Positions 53,287 to 62,457 of a stretch of DNA of 64,000 nucleotides are shown here, one piece after another. Position 1 is the first letter of the stretch. Each line of letters opens with the position of its first letter. The notes beneath the pieces were generated by a model. That model did not search any database, was not told where the DNA came from, and saw nothing but the letters and a program-made list of their open reading frames with translations. The stretch is from positions 186,001 through 250,000 of the forward strand of contig NZ_FZOG01000004.1 in NCBI RefSeq assembly GCF_900188155.1, written 5' to 3'. The stretch is from Pseudomonas segetis (GTDB lineage Bacteria; Pseudomonadota; Gammaproteobacteria; Pseudomonadales; Pseudomonadaceae). Position numbers and translations under genes: made by a program.

Positions 53287-53949
53287 ATGAATATCACTGC
53301 GATTTTGCGCGATTCCTGGTTTTTCTTCAGCAATAACCTGCTGAGCATCGCCAAGCTGTGCCTGCCGCTGATTCTTGTCGAATCGCTTTTGCATCAATGG
53401 GTCAGCTCAATCGCGGGGCCAGAGAACGAGATGATCTACGGGATCATGCTCGGGCTGGTGTTCTACCCGCTTTATACCGGCGCGTTGATTTTGTTTCTCG
53501 ATGCGCGCAGCCGCAACGAATCGCCACAGATCCGCAACCTGCTCGCCACCAGCCTGAGCATGTGGCCAGCATTTGCCCTGCTCACCGCCATCAGCACCCT
53601 GGTGATTGCTCTCGGAGCCTCGCTGTTCATCATTCCGGGCTTATGGTTCATGATCAAGCTGGCGTTTGCCGAGTACCTGCTGGTATTGCGCGGCCTGAGC
53701 CCGATCAAGGCCTTGCATGAGAGCTTCGAGCTGACTCGCAACTATTTCTGGCAGATTGCCGGTTGCGTGCTTATTGTCATGGTTCCGCTGTGGCTGCTTA
53801 GCGGCTGGCTGCAAACCACTCAAGGCGCGGATGCAGATGGCCTTTTTGCCATTTTGCTCAATAGCACCGACAACTTCTTGCAGCTTTTTGCCAGTGTTGT
53901 GCTGTTCCGTATGTTTATGCTGCATGAACAGGCGCCGATCGAGAACTGA
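53287..53949 (+). CDS. YciC-like inner-membrane protein
   Basis: Membrane protein of 220 residues with about five or six hydrophobic segments. Its opening MNITAILRDSWFFFSNNL and the middle FIIPGLWFMIKLAFAEYLLVLRGLSPIKALHESFELTRNYFW agree with the YciC/UPF0259 family, whose function is unknown. I chose the ATG at 53287 because the family starts just before the RDS segment; 53272 (ATG) and 53245 (GTG) are alternatives and none has a clear ribosome binding site. Confidence 0.78.
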   Translation: MNITAILRDSWFFFSNNLLSIAKLCLPLILVESLLHQWVSSIAGPENEMIYGIMLGLVFYPLYTGALILFLDARSRNESPQIRNLLATSLSMWPAFALLTAISTLVIALGASLFIIPGLWFMIKLAFAEYLLVLRGLSPIKALHESFELTRNYFWQIAGCVLIVMVPLWLLSGWLQTTQGADADGLFAILLNSTDNFLQLFASVVLFRMFMLHEQAPIEN

Positions 53950-53973
53950 ACCAGCGCAGCAGACCAATTTTCC

Positions 53974-54741
53974 CTAAGGTGCGCTGTACTCGACAAGGCC
54001 TGTTTTTTCTAACCCATAATGCTCGGCGCGCTGTTGTATCCAGCCCTCGGTGAGCAATTGCTGCAGCACTTCAGTGACGCGCCTTATCGCCGCCACATGA
54101 TCGCCCTGTCGACTGAACCCCAGGTACAACCGGACATGACTCGCGGGTTTGTATGCCGCCTTGGCAATGGCCTTGGCCTTCTGCGGATCGCGCAGTTCGT
54201 AGTCAACCTGGCAATCAGTGCCGACAAAGGCCTGGATACGACCACGGGCCAACATTCCCAACAGTTGAGACTCACTGGAAACAGCGACCTTGCTGAGTGA
54301 TTTATCGCTGTCAAACGGTTCGAAGTAAGCTGAGTCGAGCACATAGCCAATACGCAGACCGGCAAGTTGTGTGTAGTCGGTCAATAAGGGGGCAAACTCG
54401 GGCGTCATGTAAATTCGCGGGGCACAAGCAAAGTAGGCGGGTTCCAAATAATTGATATAACGCTCTCGTGCCGGAGTTTTAGCCAGCCCGCTCATCATAT
54501 CCGCCCTACCGGACTGCAACGCCGCCAGCCCTCGTGCCCAGGGCGCCCGCTGAACCACCAGGCGATAGCCGCTGCGCTGTTCGATTTCATGCAGTAAATC
54601 GATGTCCAGGCCATATAGCTTGCCCTTGTCGTCGAGCATTCGAAATGGCGGCCAAAGGTCAGTCATGACCTTGAGCGACAAGGACTCGGCAGCAACCGGA
54701 GCGCCCAGCAGCATGAAAAACAGCAGCCAGGCAGCCCGCAT
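53974..54741 (-). CDS. Family 3 periplasmic solute-binding-like protein
   Basis: Secreted protein of 255 residues with a short Sec signal (MRAAWLLFFMLLGAPVAA-ES). SBP_bac_3 features are LKVMTDLWPPFRMLDDKGKLYGLDIDLLHEI and RGLAALQSGRADMMSGLAKTPAR. No permease or ATPase gene is near, so it may be an orphan sensor or amino acid binder. It overlaps the SDR gene stop by one base (TAATG), so the two are co-transcribed. Confidence 0.88.
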   Translation of the reverse strand: MRAAWLLFFMLLGAPVAAESLSLKVMTDLWPPFRMLDDKGKLYGLDIDLLHEIEQRSGYRLVVQRAPWARGLAALQSGRADMMSGLAKTPARERYINYLEPAYFACAPRIYMTPEFAPLLTDYTQLAGLRIGYVLDSAYFEPFDSDKSLSKVAVSSESQLLGMLARGRIQAFVGTDCQVDYELRDPQKAKAIAKAAYKPASHVRLYLGFSRQGDHVAAIRRVTEVLQQLLTEGWIQQRAEHYGLEKTGLVEYSAP

Positions 54742-55586
54742 TAGTGCAATCCCGAACGTTGCGGTTTTAACCCAGACAAACGCGGCAATAACACCCGCTC
54801 GAATAAACGCGGGAAGAAACGTGCGAGCAATCTGGCCCGCCAGTTGACATTGGACAAGACCAACAGGCGCTTACGCTTTAATGCCCCCTGGTAGATTGCC
54901 TCGGCGACATCCTGGGCAGAGGCAACCTTGCCAATCGCCAGTGGCGGTTGGGGTGCAACTGAGCCATCACCGACCAGGGCGTTCTTGCGCAAGTCCGTGG
55001 CGGTAAAGCCGGGGCAAACCAGCATCACATTGACGCCAGAGCCCTTGAGTTCGGCGCGCAAGGTTTCGAACAACCCATGCAGTGCATGTTTACTGGCGTT
55101 GTAGGCGCTGCGATACAGTAGCGGCGCAAAGCCCGACAATGAACTGAGCACGATAATCTGCCCGCCACGGGCAATAAGGCTCGGCAAAGCGGCCTTGGTG
55201 CAATGCACGGCACCGAAATAATTGACCGCCATGACCCGCTGAAACACTTCAAGTTGAGTGTCGGCGAAATTGCTGCGGTGGGTAATGCCAGCGTTATTGA
55301 CCAGCACATCGATCCCGCCAAAACGCTCGACTGCATGCGCCACGGCATGCTCGACCGCCTGGGCGTCGGCAACATCGCAACACAGGCCCAGGGCCTCGAC
55401 ATTGTGATGATCTTCCAGATGCTGGACCAGGCTGTCGAGCGACTCCTGCTGCAAGTCAAGAATCACCAGGCGGGCACCGCCTTGGGCTGCACGCATGGCT
55501 ATTGCGCGACCAATACCCGCGCAACCACCGGTAATCAGCACGACTTTTCGATCAAAAACTTTACTGGCGAATACCTTGCGGTGCAT
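54741..55586 (-). CDS. Short-chain dehydrogenase/reductase
   Basis: Classical SDR of 281 residues. The cofactor motif is TGGCAGIG near residue 19, NNAG follows strand four, and the catalytic set is S (LSSLSG) and YNASK. After about residue 235 there is a hydrophobic/basic tail (RARLLARFFPRLFERVLLPRL), as in SDRs that attach to membranes. It probably acts on a lipid-like or ketone substrate and is followed without a gap by the solute-binding-like gene. Confidence 0.88.
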   Translation of the reverse strand: MHRKVFASKVFDRKVVLITGGCAGIGRAIAMRAAQGGARLVILDLQQESLDSLVQHLEDHHNVEALGLCCDVADAQAVEHAVAHAVERFGGIDVLVNNAGITHRSNFADTQLEVFQRVMAVNYFGAVHCTKAALPSLIARGGQIIVLSSLSGFAPLLYRSAYNASKHALHGLFETLRAELKGSGVNVMLVCPGFTATDLRKNALVGDGSVAPQPPLAIGKVASAQDVAEAIYQGALKRKRLLVLSNVNWRARLLARFFPRLFERVLLPRLSGLKPQRSGLH

Positions 55587-55886
55587 TGAACGCCCTCGAT
55601 AATACCGGCTACAACAGGTTAAGCCCGGCCATGCTCATGACAGAGTTGTACCAATCGTGAATTCGTCACCTTTATGCAGGGTAGTCAATTCGCGGATACT
55701 AGCGCAAAGCCATGAGCCAAATGGTCATCATGCCCTGCTCTGGTAAACACCCATGCCGGCCAGCCTATCGCATTATTCGGCAATCGGCCGTGCTCCAATC
55801 GTCATCGCACTTATCTGGGAACCCGCCATGGCTTTAGCCAGTCGCACACTAGATACAATTCAACCCTGCTGCGGAGGCACTGAATC
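55587..55886. other. Intergenic region between divergent SDR and quinone oxidoreductase genes
   Basis: This 300-base region should hold both promoters. I see no RNA gene, repeat or strong dyad. The only clear element is GGAGG just before 55887. Confidence 0.5.
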
Positions 55887-56885
55887 ATGACTCTTGCTAC
55901 ACAAATGACCCTTATTGAAATCACCGAACCCGGTGGGCCAGAGGTTTTGCAACCCTGGCAAACGGCCGTGCCAAGCCCAGGCGCAGGGGAAGTTCTGATA
56001 AAGGTACAGGCTGCCGGGGTCAACCGCCCCGATGTCATCCAGCGCGCGGGAAAATACCCGATGAAGCCGGGCATGAGCCCGATTCCCGGCCTGGAAATCG
56101 CCGGCGAAGTGGTTGCGCTGGGCGAAGGTGTCAGTGCATTCAAGCTTGGCGACAAGGTCTGCGCACTGACCAACGGCGGCGGCTATGCGCAGTACTGTGT
56201 GGCCCCGGCCGGACAAAGCCTGCCTATTCCCGACGGGCTGGACTGGGTCCAGGCCGCAGCGATTCCAGAAACCTTCTTCACCGTCTGGGCCAACGTATTC
56301 GGCCTTGGCGGGGCGAGCAAAGGCCAGCGAGTGCTGATTCACGGCGGCACCAGCGGTATCGGCACCACCGCCCTGATGCTCTGCCGCGAGTTTGGCATCG
56401 AAGCCTTCGCCACCGCTGGCAGCGAGCAAAAGTGTGCGGCAATTCGCGAGCTCGGCGCTGAACCGATCAACTACCGCGAACAGGACTTCGCACAGGTGAT
56501 CATGAACAAGACCGACAACCAGGGCGTCGACGTGATCCTCGACATCATGGGCGGCTCCTACTTCAACGACAATATCAGTGCACTGGCCATGGACGGCCGC
56601 CTGGTCATGATCGGCTTCCTCGGTGGTGCAAAAGCCCAGGATGCCAACCTGATGGCGATTCTCGGCAAGCGTGCAGTCGTCACCGGCTCACTGTTGCGTC
56701 CACGCACCGACGCCGAAAAAGCCGCCATCGCACAACAACTGCGCGAACAGGTATGGCCTGCCCTTGCCGCCGGGCGCTGCACACCGATCATCGACAAGGT
56801 CTACCCCTTCACCGAAGCAGCACAGGCCCACAAACGCATGGAAGGCGGCGAGCATATCGGCAAGATTGTTCTGACGATGGAGTGA
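55887..56885 (+). CDS. PIG3-type NAD(P)H quinone oxidoreductase
   Basis: Medium-chain oxidoreductase of 332 residues lacking structural zinc cysteines. GVNRPDVIQRAGKYP and PGLEIAGEV are typical of the PIG3 (TIGR02824) family; LIHGGTSGIGTTA is the Rossmann motif and RLVMIGFLGG follows. It reduces quinones with NADPH. GGAGG lies nine bases upstream of the ATG. An ATG at 55905 is possible. Confidence 0.92.
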   Translation: MTLATQMTLIEITEPGGPEVLQPWQTAVPSPGAGEVLIKVQAAGVNRPDVIQRAGKYPMKPGMSPIPGLEIAGEVVALGEGVSAFKLGDKVCALTNGGGYAQYCVAPAGQSLPIPDGLDWVQAAAIPETFFTVWANVFGLGGASKGQRVLIHGGTSGIGTTALMLCREFGIEAFATAGSEQKCAAIRELGAEPINYREQDFAQVIMNKTDNQGVDVILDIMGGSYFNDNISALAMDGRLVMIGFLGGAKAQDANLMAILGKRAVVTGSLLRPRTDAEKAAIAQQLREQVWPALAAGRCTPIIDKVYPFTEAAQAHKRMEGGEHIGKIVLTME

Positions 56886-56938
56886 ACAAGCGGCACTGCT
56901 GCAAGCCTGGCAGCTCAGTGACGGCAGAGCATAGCGCT

Positions 56939-56967
56939 GGAGGTTGCCTCGGAATCAGGCAGCCTCC
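56939..56967. terminator. Hairpin between convergent quinone oxidoreductase and hrpB
   Basis: GGAGGTTGCC (56939-56948) and GGCAGCCTCC (56958-56967) form a 10-bp stem with one G-U pair and a nine-base loop. No U-tract, so function is tentative. Confidence 0.45.
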
Positions 56968-56979
56968 GGTCGTAGCTGA

Positions 56980-59502
56980 TCAGCCTTTGCGCGGTTTGGC
57001 TCTTGCGGTTGGCTCCGCTTCCATCGGGTCATCCGGCCACCAGTGTTTTGGATATCGCCCCTTCAGATCCTTCTTCACATCGATATAGGTATTAGCCCAG
57101 AAGCTGGCCAGATCCTGTGTCACCTGCACCGGGCGCCGCGCTGGAGAAAGAAGGTGCAACAAGAGGCCTTGCCTGCCGCCCGCGATTCGCGGCGTCTGTG
57201 CCAACCCGAACAGTTCCTGCAGTCTCACCGCCAGCACGGGTGGATACTCCGAATAGTCGATGGCGATACGCGAACCCGAAGGCACTTGCAGCGTCCTGGG
57301 CGCCAACTCGTCCAGTTGCTGCGGCAACGGCCAGGGCAGTTGGGCGAGCAGGATGTTGGACAAGTCGAGATTGGCGAAATGGCTCAGCCGATTGACCTTG
57401 CCCAGATAAGGCGCCAGCCACAGCTCAAGAGAATCCAGCAGCGCTGCATCCGTCAGATCTGGCCACTGGCTCGCACCGCTTTGCGCAATATCCAGCCTGC
57501 GCAAAAACGCGATGCGCGCTTGCCACTGGCGCAACTCGGGACGCCAAGGCAAAAGCTCCAGGCCCTTGCGCCGAACCAAGCCGGCCAAGGCCTTGATCCG
57601 GGCGTCTTCATTGAGTCCCGGCAAGGCATCACGACTGAGCACCAATTCGCCCAGGCGTCGCTGCCTTTCGGCCTTGAGCACGCCCTCTCGCTCGTCCCAC
57701 TCCAGTTCATCGCGCTGCACCACCTGCTCGGCAAGAACGGTATCGAACAGGGAAGGATCAAGTGCAGCAGCCAGATAGATCCGCTCCTCGCGCTGGCCCT
57801 GGCGGCTGCCAAGATCGGCGATAACCAACCATGGCTGCTTCATCAACCCATCCGGCTCGCTAAACTGCGCGGCGCGACCGTTGGCCAGCCGGTACTCGGC
57901 ACTGCCCTCGCGCCGTTGACGGGCCACGCGATCAGGATAGGCAAAGGCCAGAAGCGCGGCGAGCCAACGGGGGTGGTCGGGGTCTGCCACTGGTGACAAT
58001 ACCGGCCCTCTCAGATAGCTGCGGAACTGGCGGGCCAGTTGGCGAGCGCGCTGCACCGGGCCTCGACTGGCCGGGTTACCGGTCATGGCTACAATTCGGT
58101 CATGCAGGTCGGCACCCGCGCCCCGAAGGATGTCCTTCTCGCCGAGCAATGCGGCGATATCGCAGGCAAGATTGCCCAGGCCAAGCGCCTGCCCGCGCAA
58201 CAGCAAATGAGCAATGCGCGGGTGAGTCGGCAACTCAGCCATCGCCTGGCCATGGGCGCTGAGCACGCCACGCTCATCGAGCGCACTGAGGCGTCGCAAC
58301 AAGTCTCGCGCCTGGGCATAGGCCGCTGCGGGAGGCAAGTCGAGCCAGGCCAGTTCGTCCAGCTCGACGCCCCAGCGCGCCAGTTGCAGCGCAAGCCCGG
58401 CCAGGTCGGCCTGGAGCATTTCGGGCGCGGAAAAATTCGCCAGTTGCTCATGCTGGGCTTGCGACCAGAGACGATAACAGACACCGGGCTCAAGCCGCCC
58501 CGCCCGCCCTGAGCGCTGGGTCGCGCTGGCCTTGGAAATGCGCTGCGTGTCGAGTCGGGTCATGCCGCTGCGTGGATCGAAACGTGGCACCCGTTCCAGC
58601 CCCGCATCAATCACCACGCGCACACCGTCGATGGTAATGCTGGTTTCCGCAATATTGGTTGCCAGCACAATTTTGCGCTTTTCGGTCGGAGCGGGATTGA
58701 TCGCCGCGCGCTGGGCATTGAGATCAAGCTCACCATGCAGCGGGCAAAGCAGGACATCCTGGCGATCGCCGAGGCTTTCATGCAGCCCTTGATGGACACG
58801 TCGAATCTCAGCCTGGCCCGGCAGGAAAACCAGGATGCTGCCCTGTTGCTCGTCCAACGCCTCCAAACAGGCTGCGATAACGCGAGGCTCGATATATTGG
58901 CCCGATGGCTGGGGTTTGCTCCAGAGAATATCCACCGGAAACATCCGCCCCTCGCTGGTCAGCACGGGCGCATCGTCCAGCAACTGTGCCAGTCGCGTGC
59001 CTTCAAGGGTAGCCGACATCAACAGCACTTTTAATGGCGGCTCGCCGGAGTCCGCCGCACGAAACATGGCCCGGCCATTGAGGGTCAACGCCAGCGCCAG
59101 ATCCGCGTCGAGACTGCGTTCATGGAACTCATCGAATATGACCAGCCCTACGCCCTCCAGCGCCGGATCTTCCTGCAAGCGGCGCACGAGAATACCTTCG
59201 GTGACCACTTCAATGCGGGTTTCAGGCCCGACCTTGCTGTCCAGGCGAATTCGATAGCCGACGGTTTGGCCAACCTTTTCGCCCAGCTCACTGGCCAGTC
59301 GCTCGGCCGCTGCACGCGCGGCCAACCTACGGGGTTCGAGCATGATGATCTGCTGTCCGGCAAGCCATGGCTGGTCGAGCAGCGCCAGCGGCACCCGCGT
59401 GGTTTTACCTGCACCCGGCGGCGCCTCAAGCACTGCTTCATCGCGCGCGCCCAGGGCATCGCAAAGTGCGGGTAACAGGTGGTCGATTGGCAGCGAATTC
59501 AT
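56980..59502 (-). CDS. hrpB: ATP-dependent helicase HrpB
   Basis: DExH-box helicase of 840 residues, the usual HrpB size. Motif I PPGAGKTT (28-35), EPRRLAARA, motif II DEFHERSLD, motif III SATLEG, and motif VI QRSGRAGR are seen, followed by the HA2 and HrpB C-terminal domain (PLPQQLDELAPRTLQVPSGS). The ATG at 59502 with GGAGAAC upstream is chosen over 59580. Cellular role in Pseudomonas is unclear, though related HrpA acts in mRNA processing. Confidence 0.95.
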   Translation of the reverse strand: MNSLPIDHLLPALCDALGARDEAVLEAPPGAGKTTRVPLALLDQPWLAGQQIIMLEPRRLAARAAAERLASELGEKVGQTVGYRIRLDSKVGPETRIEVVTEGILVRRLQEDPALEGVGLVIFDEFHERSLDADLALALTLNGRAMFRAADSGEPPLKVLLMSATLEGTRLAQLLDDAPVLTSEGRMFPVDILWSKPQPSGQYIEPRVIAACLEALDEQQGSILVFLPGQAEIRRVHQGLHESLGDRQDVLLCPLHGELDLNAQRAAINPAPTEKRKIVLATNIAETSITIDGVRVVIDAGLERVPRFDPRSGMTRLDTQRISKASATQRSGRAGRLEPGVCYRLWSQAQHEQLANFSAPEMLQADLAGLALQLARWGVELDELAWLDLPPAAAYAQARDLLRRLSALDERGVLSAHGQAMAELPTHPRIAHLLLRGQALGLGNLACDIAALLGEKDILRGAGADLHDRIVAMTGNPASRGPVQRARQLARQFRSYLRGPVLSPVADPDHPRWLAALLAFAYPDRVARQRREGSAEYRLANGRAAQFSEPDGLMKQPWLVIADLGSRQGQREERIYLAAALDPSLFDTVLAEQVVQRDELEWDEREGVLKAERQRRLGELVLSRDALPGLNEDARIKALAGLVRRKGLELLPWRPELRQWQARIAFLRRLDIAQSGASQWPDLTDAALLDSLELWLAPYLGKVNRLSHFANLDLSNILLAQLPWPLPQQLDELAPRTLQVPSGSRIAIDYSEYPPVLAVRLQELFGLAQTPRIAGGRQGLLLHLLSPARRPVQVTQDLASFWANTYIDVKKDLKGRYPKHWWPDDPMEAEPTARAKPRKG

Positions 59503-59642
59503 GAGTTCTCCAGTACGAATGTCGATTATACCGGCGAACTGATTGAGCCTTGCACAGTCATTATTGATGACAGTATTCAAACCCGCAGCAATACGGCTAA
59601 CGCCTTGCTATAGTTGCGCGCCAACCCCCAAGGAGAACTTGA

Positions 59643-60062
59643 ATGCGCACCTCTACCCGCATTATTGGCTGTGTACTCAGCGCCAGCTTACTCACGCAAT
59701 TGAGCGCTTGCGGCACCTTGTTTTATCCTGATCGTCGCGGTCAAATCGAAGGCAAAGTCGACCCTGTTATTGTCGCGCTAGACGCCATCGGCATTCTGTT
59801 CTACGTGCTGCCGGGCCTGATCGCCCTGGGCGTCGATTTCGCCACAGGTGCTATCTACCTGCCAGGTGGCAAAACCGCCCAGGTTGACCCACAGGCACTG
59901 AAAAACCTGGTCGACAGCCAGGGCCAGGTCGATCGCGCCAAGCTCAAGGCGTTGATCATGCAGCAAACCGGTAAAAACCTGCCGCTGGACGATCCGCGGG
60001 TGATTGAACACCGTGGCGACCTGCAACAATTGGCTGCGTACGGCCTGCGTCCGGCGGCATAA
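59643..60062 (+). CDS. Putative outer-membrane-anchored lipoprotein
   Basis: Lipoprotein of 139 residues; the signal ends LSAC-GT (lipobox), and the mature protein opens CGTLFYPDRRGQIEGKVDP, with a hydrophobic segment (LDAIGILFYVLPGLIALGVDF) that may be membrane-associated. AAGGAGAAC precedes the start. Similar proteins in Pseudomonas are sometimes mislabelled as polyribonucleotide nucleotidyltransferase; nothing here supports that. Function unknown. Confidence 0.82.
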   Translation: MRTSTRIIGCVLSASLLTQLSACGTLFYPDRRGQIEGKVDPVIVALDAIGILFYVLPGLIALGVDFATGAIYLPGGKTAQVDPQALKNLVDSQGQVDRAKLKALIMQQTGKNLPLDDPRVIEHRGDLQQLAAYGLRPAA

Positions 60063-60147
60063 TCAAGCTTCGGTGCTGTGACAGACCTTGCACCAAAGCC
60101 CATAATGAGCCTTGCCCCATCGCCAGCTACAGGTTTACGGACGACTT

Positions 60148-61053
60148 ATGACTGTACTGCCGCAGCATGCTCGACTGATGCGCCAGGCGTCTTCTGCCGC
60201 ATTGGTGGTGGCCTTGGCGCTCGCACTGGCCAAGGCGGTTGCCTGGTGGCTGAGCGGCTCGGTCAGCCTGCTTGCAGGCCTGACTGACTCATTGCTTGAT
60301 GGCGCGGCTTCGCTGCTGAACCTTATCGCGGTGCATTACTCATTGCGCCCAGCCGACGATGATCACCGCTACGGGCATGGCAAGGCCGAAGCACTCGCGG
60401 GTCTAGGCCAGGCGCTGTTTATCGGCGCCAGTGCCGTCTTGGTTGGCGTGCAAGGTGTGGAGCGCTTGATAAACCCACAACCCCTTACCAGCGAAAGCCT
60501 GGGTATTGCGGTAATGCTCCTGTCCTTGGCGGTTACCGTCGCACTGCTGATGTTTCAACGTCATGTCGTGAAAGTCACGGGCTCAACCGCGATTCGTGCG
60601 GATTCATTGCACTACCGTTCGGACTTACTGCTCAACAGCAGCATTCTACTGGCGTTGTTTCTGGCCAGTTTTGGCTGGCTGCAAATTGATGCCATCTTCG
60701 CCATAGGCATTGCCTTCTACATTCTCTGGAGTGCAATCAGCATTGCTCGCGAGGCTGGCGCTGTGCTGATGGATAAAGAGCTCTCGCCCGACGTCAGCGA
60801 GCACATGCACAATTTAGTCTGCGCCGTGCCGGGTGTGCTCGGCGCGCATGACCTGCGCACACGAATTTCCGGCACCCGCTGGTTTGTGCAACTGCACCTC
60901 GAGCTGCCCGGCGACCTGAGCTTGTCTAAAGCCCATGCGTTGTGCGAGCAAGTCGAGGATGCAATCCGTGCAGAATACCCACAAGCCGAGGTGCTGGTGC
61001 ATGCCGACCCGCCGGAAGTACTGCCGGCCCCGCCAGCCGTCGCGCAGCCATGA
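60148..61053 (+). CDS. Cation diffusion facilitator (FieF/CDF family)
   Basis: Divalent-metal/H+ antiporter of 301 residues with six segments and a C-terminal cytoplasmic metal-sensing domain. Transport-site residues appear in LTDSLLDGAASLLN and HYRSDLLLNSS, where paired D and H/D of TM2 and TM5 give a DD-HD-type site; DDHRYGHGKAEALA is the family loop. It should export zinc or iron(II). The ATG at 60148 is preferred over 60112, consistent with usual N-termini. Confidence 0.93.
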   Translation: MTVLPQHARLMRQASSAALVVALALALAKAVAWWLSGSVSLLAGLTDSLLDGAASLLNLIAVHYSLRPADDDHRYGHGKAEALAGLGQALFIGASAVLVGVQGVERLINPQPLTSESLGIAVMLLSLAVTVALLMFQRHVVKVTGSTAIRADSLHYRSDLLLNSSILLALFLASFGWLQIDAIFAIGIAFYILWSAISIAREAGAVLMDKELSPDVSEHMHNLVCAVPGVLGAHDLRTRISGTRWFVQLHLELPGDLSLSKAHALCEQVEDAIRAEYPQAEVLVHADPPEVLPAPPAVAQP

Positions 61054-61070
61054 TCATCACTGAGTTGCAA

Positions 61071-61478
61071 TTACCAGCGCGGCAAACGCACGACCTGATA
61101 ATAGCCTCGCTTGCCCTGCCAGCGATAATAGCTATCCGCAACCCGGTGATATTTAACCCCGCGCACCCAAACCTGATGTGCGCCACGTGGTAGCTGCCGG
61201 ACCGTGAAACCATAAGGCGGCGCCACCCGTACATAGCGGCCTGCAGTTGGTTTGTACCAACGACCATCCCTCATGTAAAAATCGCCCTGGTTGAAGCGAA
61301 CCCGCTCATACCTGACAGGCTGGTGCGAAATCCTCGGTGATATTCGTTCAACCTTCACCACTCGAACCTCTGGATGCCTATCGCGGTGTTGTTCATGCTT
61401 GGGCGATGCCTGCACCAAAGGTGAAAGGCCCAGCAGGACCAGTACGCCAATTTCGACCCACTTAAAGCGCTTAATCAT
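61071..61478 (-). CDS. Secreted DUF6515-like protein
   Basis: Protein of 135 residues with a Sec signal (MIKRFKWVEIGVLVLLGLSPLVQA-SP). The mature protein is basic and aromatic-rich, with FYMRDGRWYKPTAGRYVRVAPPYGF and VWVRGVKYHRVADSYYRWQ, as in DUF6515-type periplasmic proteins. GAGG lies about eight bases before the ATG at 61478. Function unknown. It is convergent with the CDF gene, which ends 17 bases away. Confidence 0.72.
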   Translation of the reverse strand: MIKRFKWVEIGVLVLLGLSPLVQASPKHEQHRDRHPEVRVVKVERISPRISHQPVRYERVRFNQGDFYMRDGRWYKPTAGRYVRVAPPYGFTVRQLPRGAHQVWVRGVKYHRVADSYYRWQGKRGYYQVVRLPRW

Positions 61479-61709
61479 CGCTGCCACCTCATTGGTCTGT
61501 CTGAGTTACAGAATGACTAAAGTCCGGTCAAATCAGGGTCAATGCTGAGTAAAGAGTCGGTAAATAGGCCCGGCGACTAAAAAGCCGCTGCACTCGTCAG
61601 GTTTCTCGCGTTAAAACAGTCCTAGCCATATAGAGCAAAAACTCTAATTATCCTAAGCTGCTCAGGCGGTCTTATAAAAACAGTATCATTCACTCTCAAG
61701 GACTCACTT

Positions 61710-62129
61710 ATGACCCTTTCGCCTAGCGCTGTTGCGCTGCTCGGATTGCTTGGCTGGACACTGTTTCTACTGATGCTGATGCTCAACCAGCGCGGCTTGC
61801 TGGTGCTCAGCGGCAAACTGGCGGTCAATGGCTTCTCCCCGGATGGCAGCAATATGCCGGGCGCATTTGGCCAGCGCCTGGTTCGCGCCCATGCCAACTG
61901 CGTGGAGAATGTTCCGATAATGGCAGCGGTGCTGCTCTACGCAATGGTCGTCAGCCAAACCAGTATCACCGATCCGCTGGCTGGATCTCTGTTGGCGGCA
62001 CGGATATTTCAAAGCTGCATGCACCTGATCAGCACTTCAGCCTTGTTCGTCTGGTTGCGTTTTGCTGGTTTCCTGGTGCAGATCGTCATCACGCTATGGT
62101 GGCTACTGCGTTTGGCAGGCTTGATTTGA
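61710..62129 (+). CDS. MAPEG-family membrane protein
   Basis: Inner-membrane protein of 139 residues with four hydrophobic segments. The MAPEG signature is RAHANCVENVP (about residues 59-69), the glutathione-contact motif of this family. Bacterial members may have glutathione transferase-like activity or none known. AAGGA lies upstream of the ATG. Its only odd feature is that the hairpin downstream points the other way. Confidence 0.88.
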   Translation: MTLSPSAVALLGLLGWTLFLLMLMLNQRGLLVLSGKLAVNGFSPDGSNMPGAFGQRLVRAHANCVENVPIMAAVLLYAMVVSQTSITDPLAGSLLAARIFQSCMHLISTSALFVWLRFAGFLVQIVITLWWLLRLAGLI

Positions 62130-62146
62130 GGCTTATCCCAACCCAT

Positions 62147-62171
62147 AAAAAAGGGAGGCCTTGGGCCTCCC
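62147..62171 (-). terminator. Minus-strand intrinsic terminator downstream of MAPEG gene
   Basis: Reading the minus strand, GGGAGGCC (62171-62164) and GGCCTCCC (62160-62153) form a perfect 8-bp stem, loop CAA, followed by TTTTTT. On the plus strand the hairpin is followed by TTCGGG, so it is much better placed to end a minus-strand transcript. No minus-strand gene lies upstream of it. Confidence 0.75.
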
Positions 62172-62390
62172 TTCGGGAATGCTGTCCTGTGCTGGCAATT
62201 GTGTCGCCGCCCTTATCGCCCGTCTGGTTGGACAGTGCGGACCCGGGTGCCGTGACGACCCTGTTGGATCGGCGGAGGCCGCTCACCTGATTGAGTGAGG
62301 CGGCGTGGACATGTCGTCCGGGCCTTGAAACTGAGGTAAATAGTACGGTGATGCGGCGAGTAAATGATTGCTAACATTGCTCAAATAAGT
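62150..62390 (-). ncRNA. Candidate small RNA on the minus strand
   Basis: Between the MAPEG gene and the Lrp-type gene, about 190-240 bases of GC-rich sequence precede the minus-strand terminator. It folds plausibly: GGCCCGG near 62322 could pair with CCGGGTC near 62242 (one wobble), GACGAC with GTCGTC inside, and GGTGAGC/GCTCACC with surrounding complements. No minus-strand reading frame is convincing. I do not recognise a known RNA family. The 5' end is unknown. Confidence 0.35.
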
Positions 62391-62391
62391 A

Positions 62392-62438
62392 TTGGTTGCG
62401 CAATTTTTAACTAATAATGCATTATTCAACGCAACCAA
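62392..62438. promoter_or_regulatory. Nested inverted repeats upstream of the Lrp-type gene
   Basis: TTGGTTGCG (62392-62400) and CGCAACCAA (62430-62438) are a perfect 9-bp inverted repeat; inside is the AT-rich palindrome AATAATGCATTATT (62413-62426). Positioned 20 bases before the regulator's start codon, it suggests autoregulation by the Lrp/AsnC protein. Confidence 0.5.
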
Positions 62439-62457
62439 AACACAAACTGTGGCCAGC

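Noticed and set aside
59643..60062. Polyribonucleotide nucleotidyltransferase fragment
   Set aside because: Such labels exist in databases for similar proteins, but the sequence shows a complete small lipoprotein and no PNPase domain.
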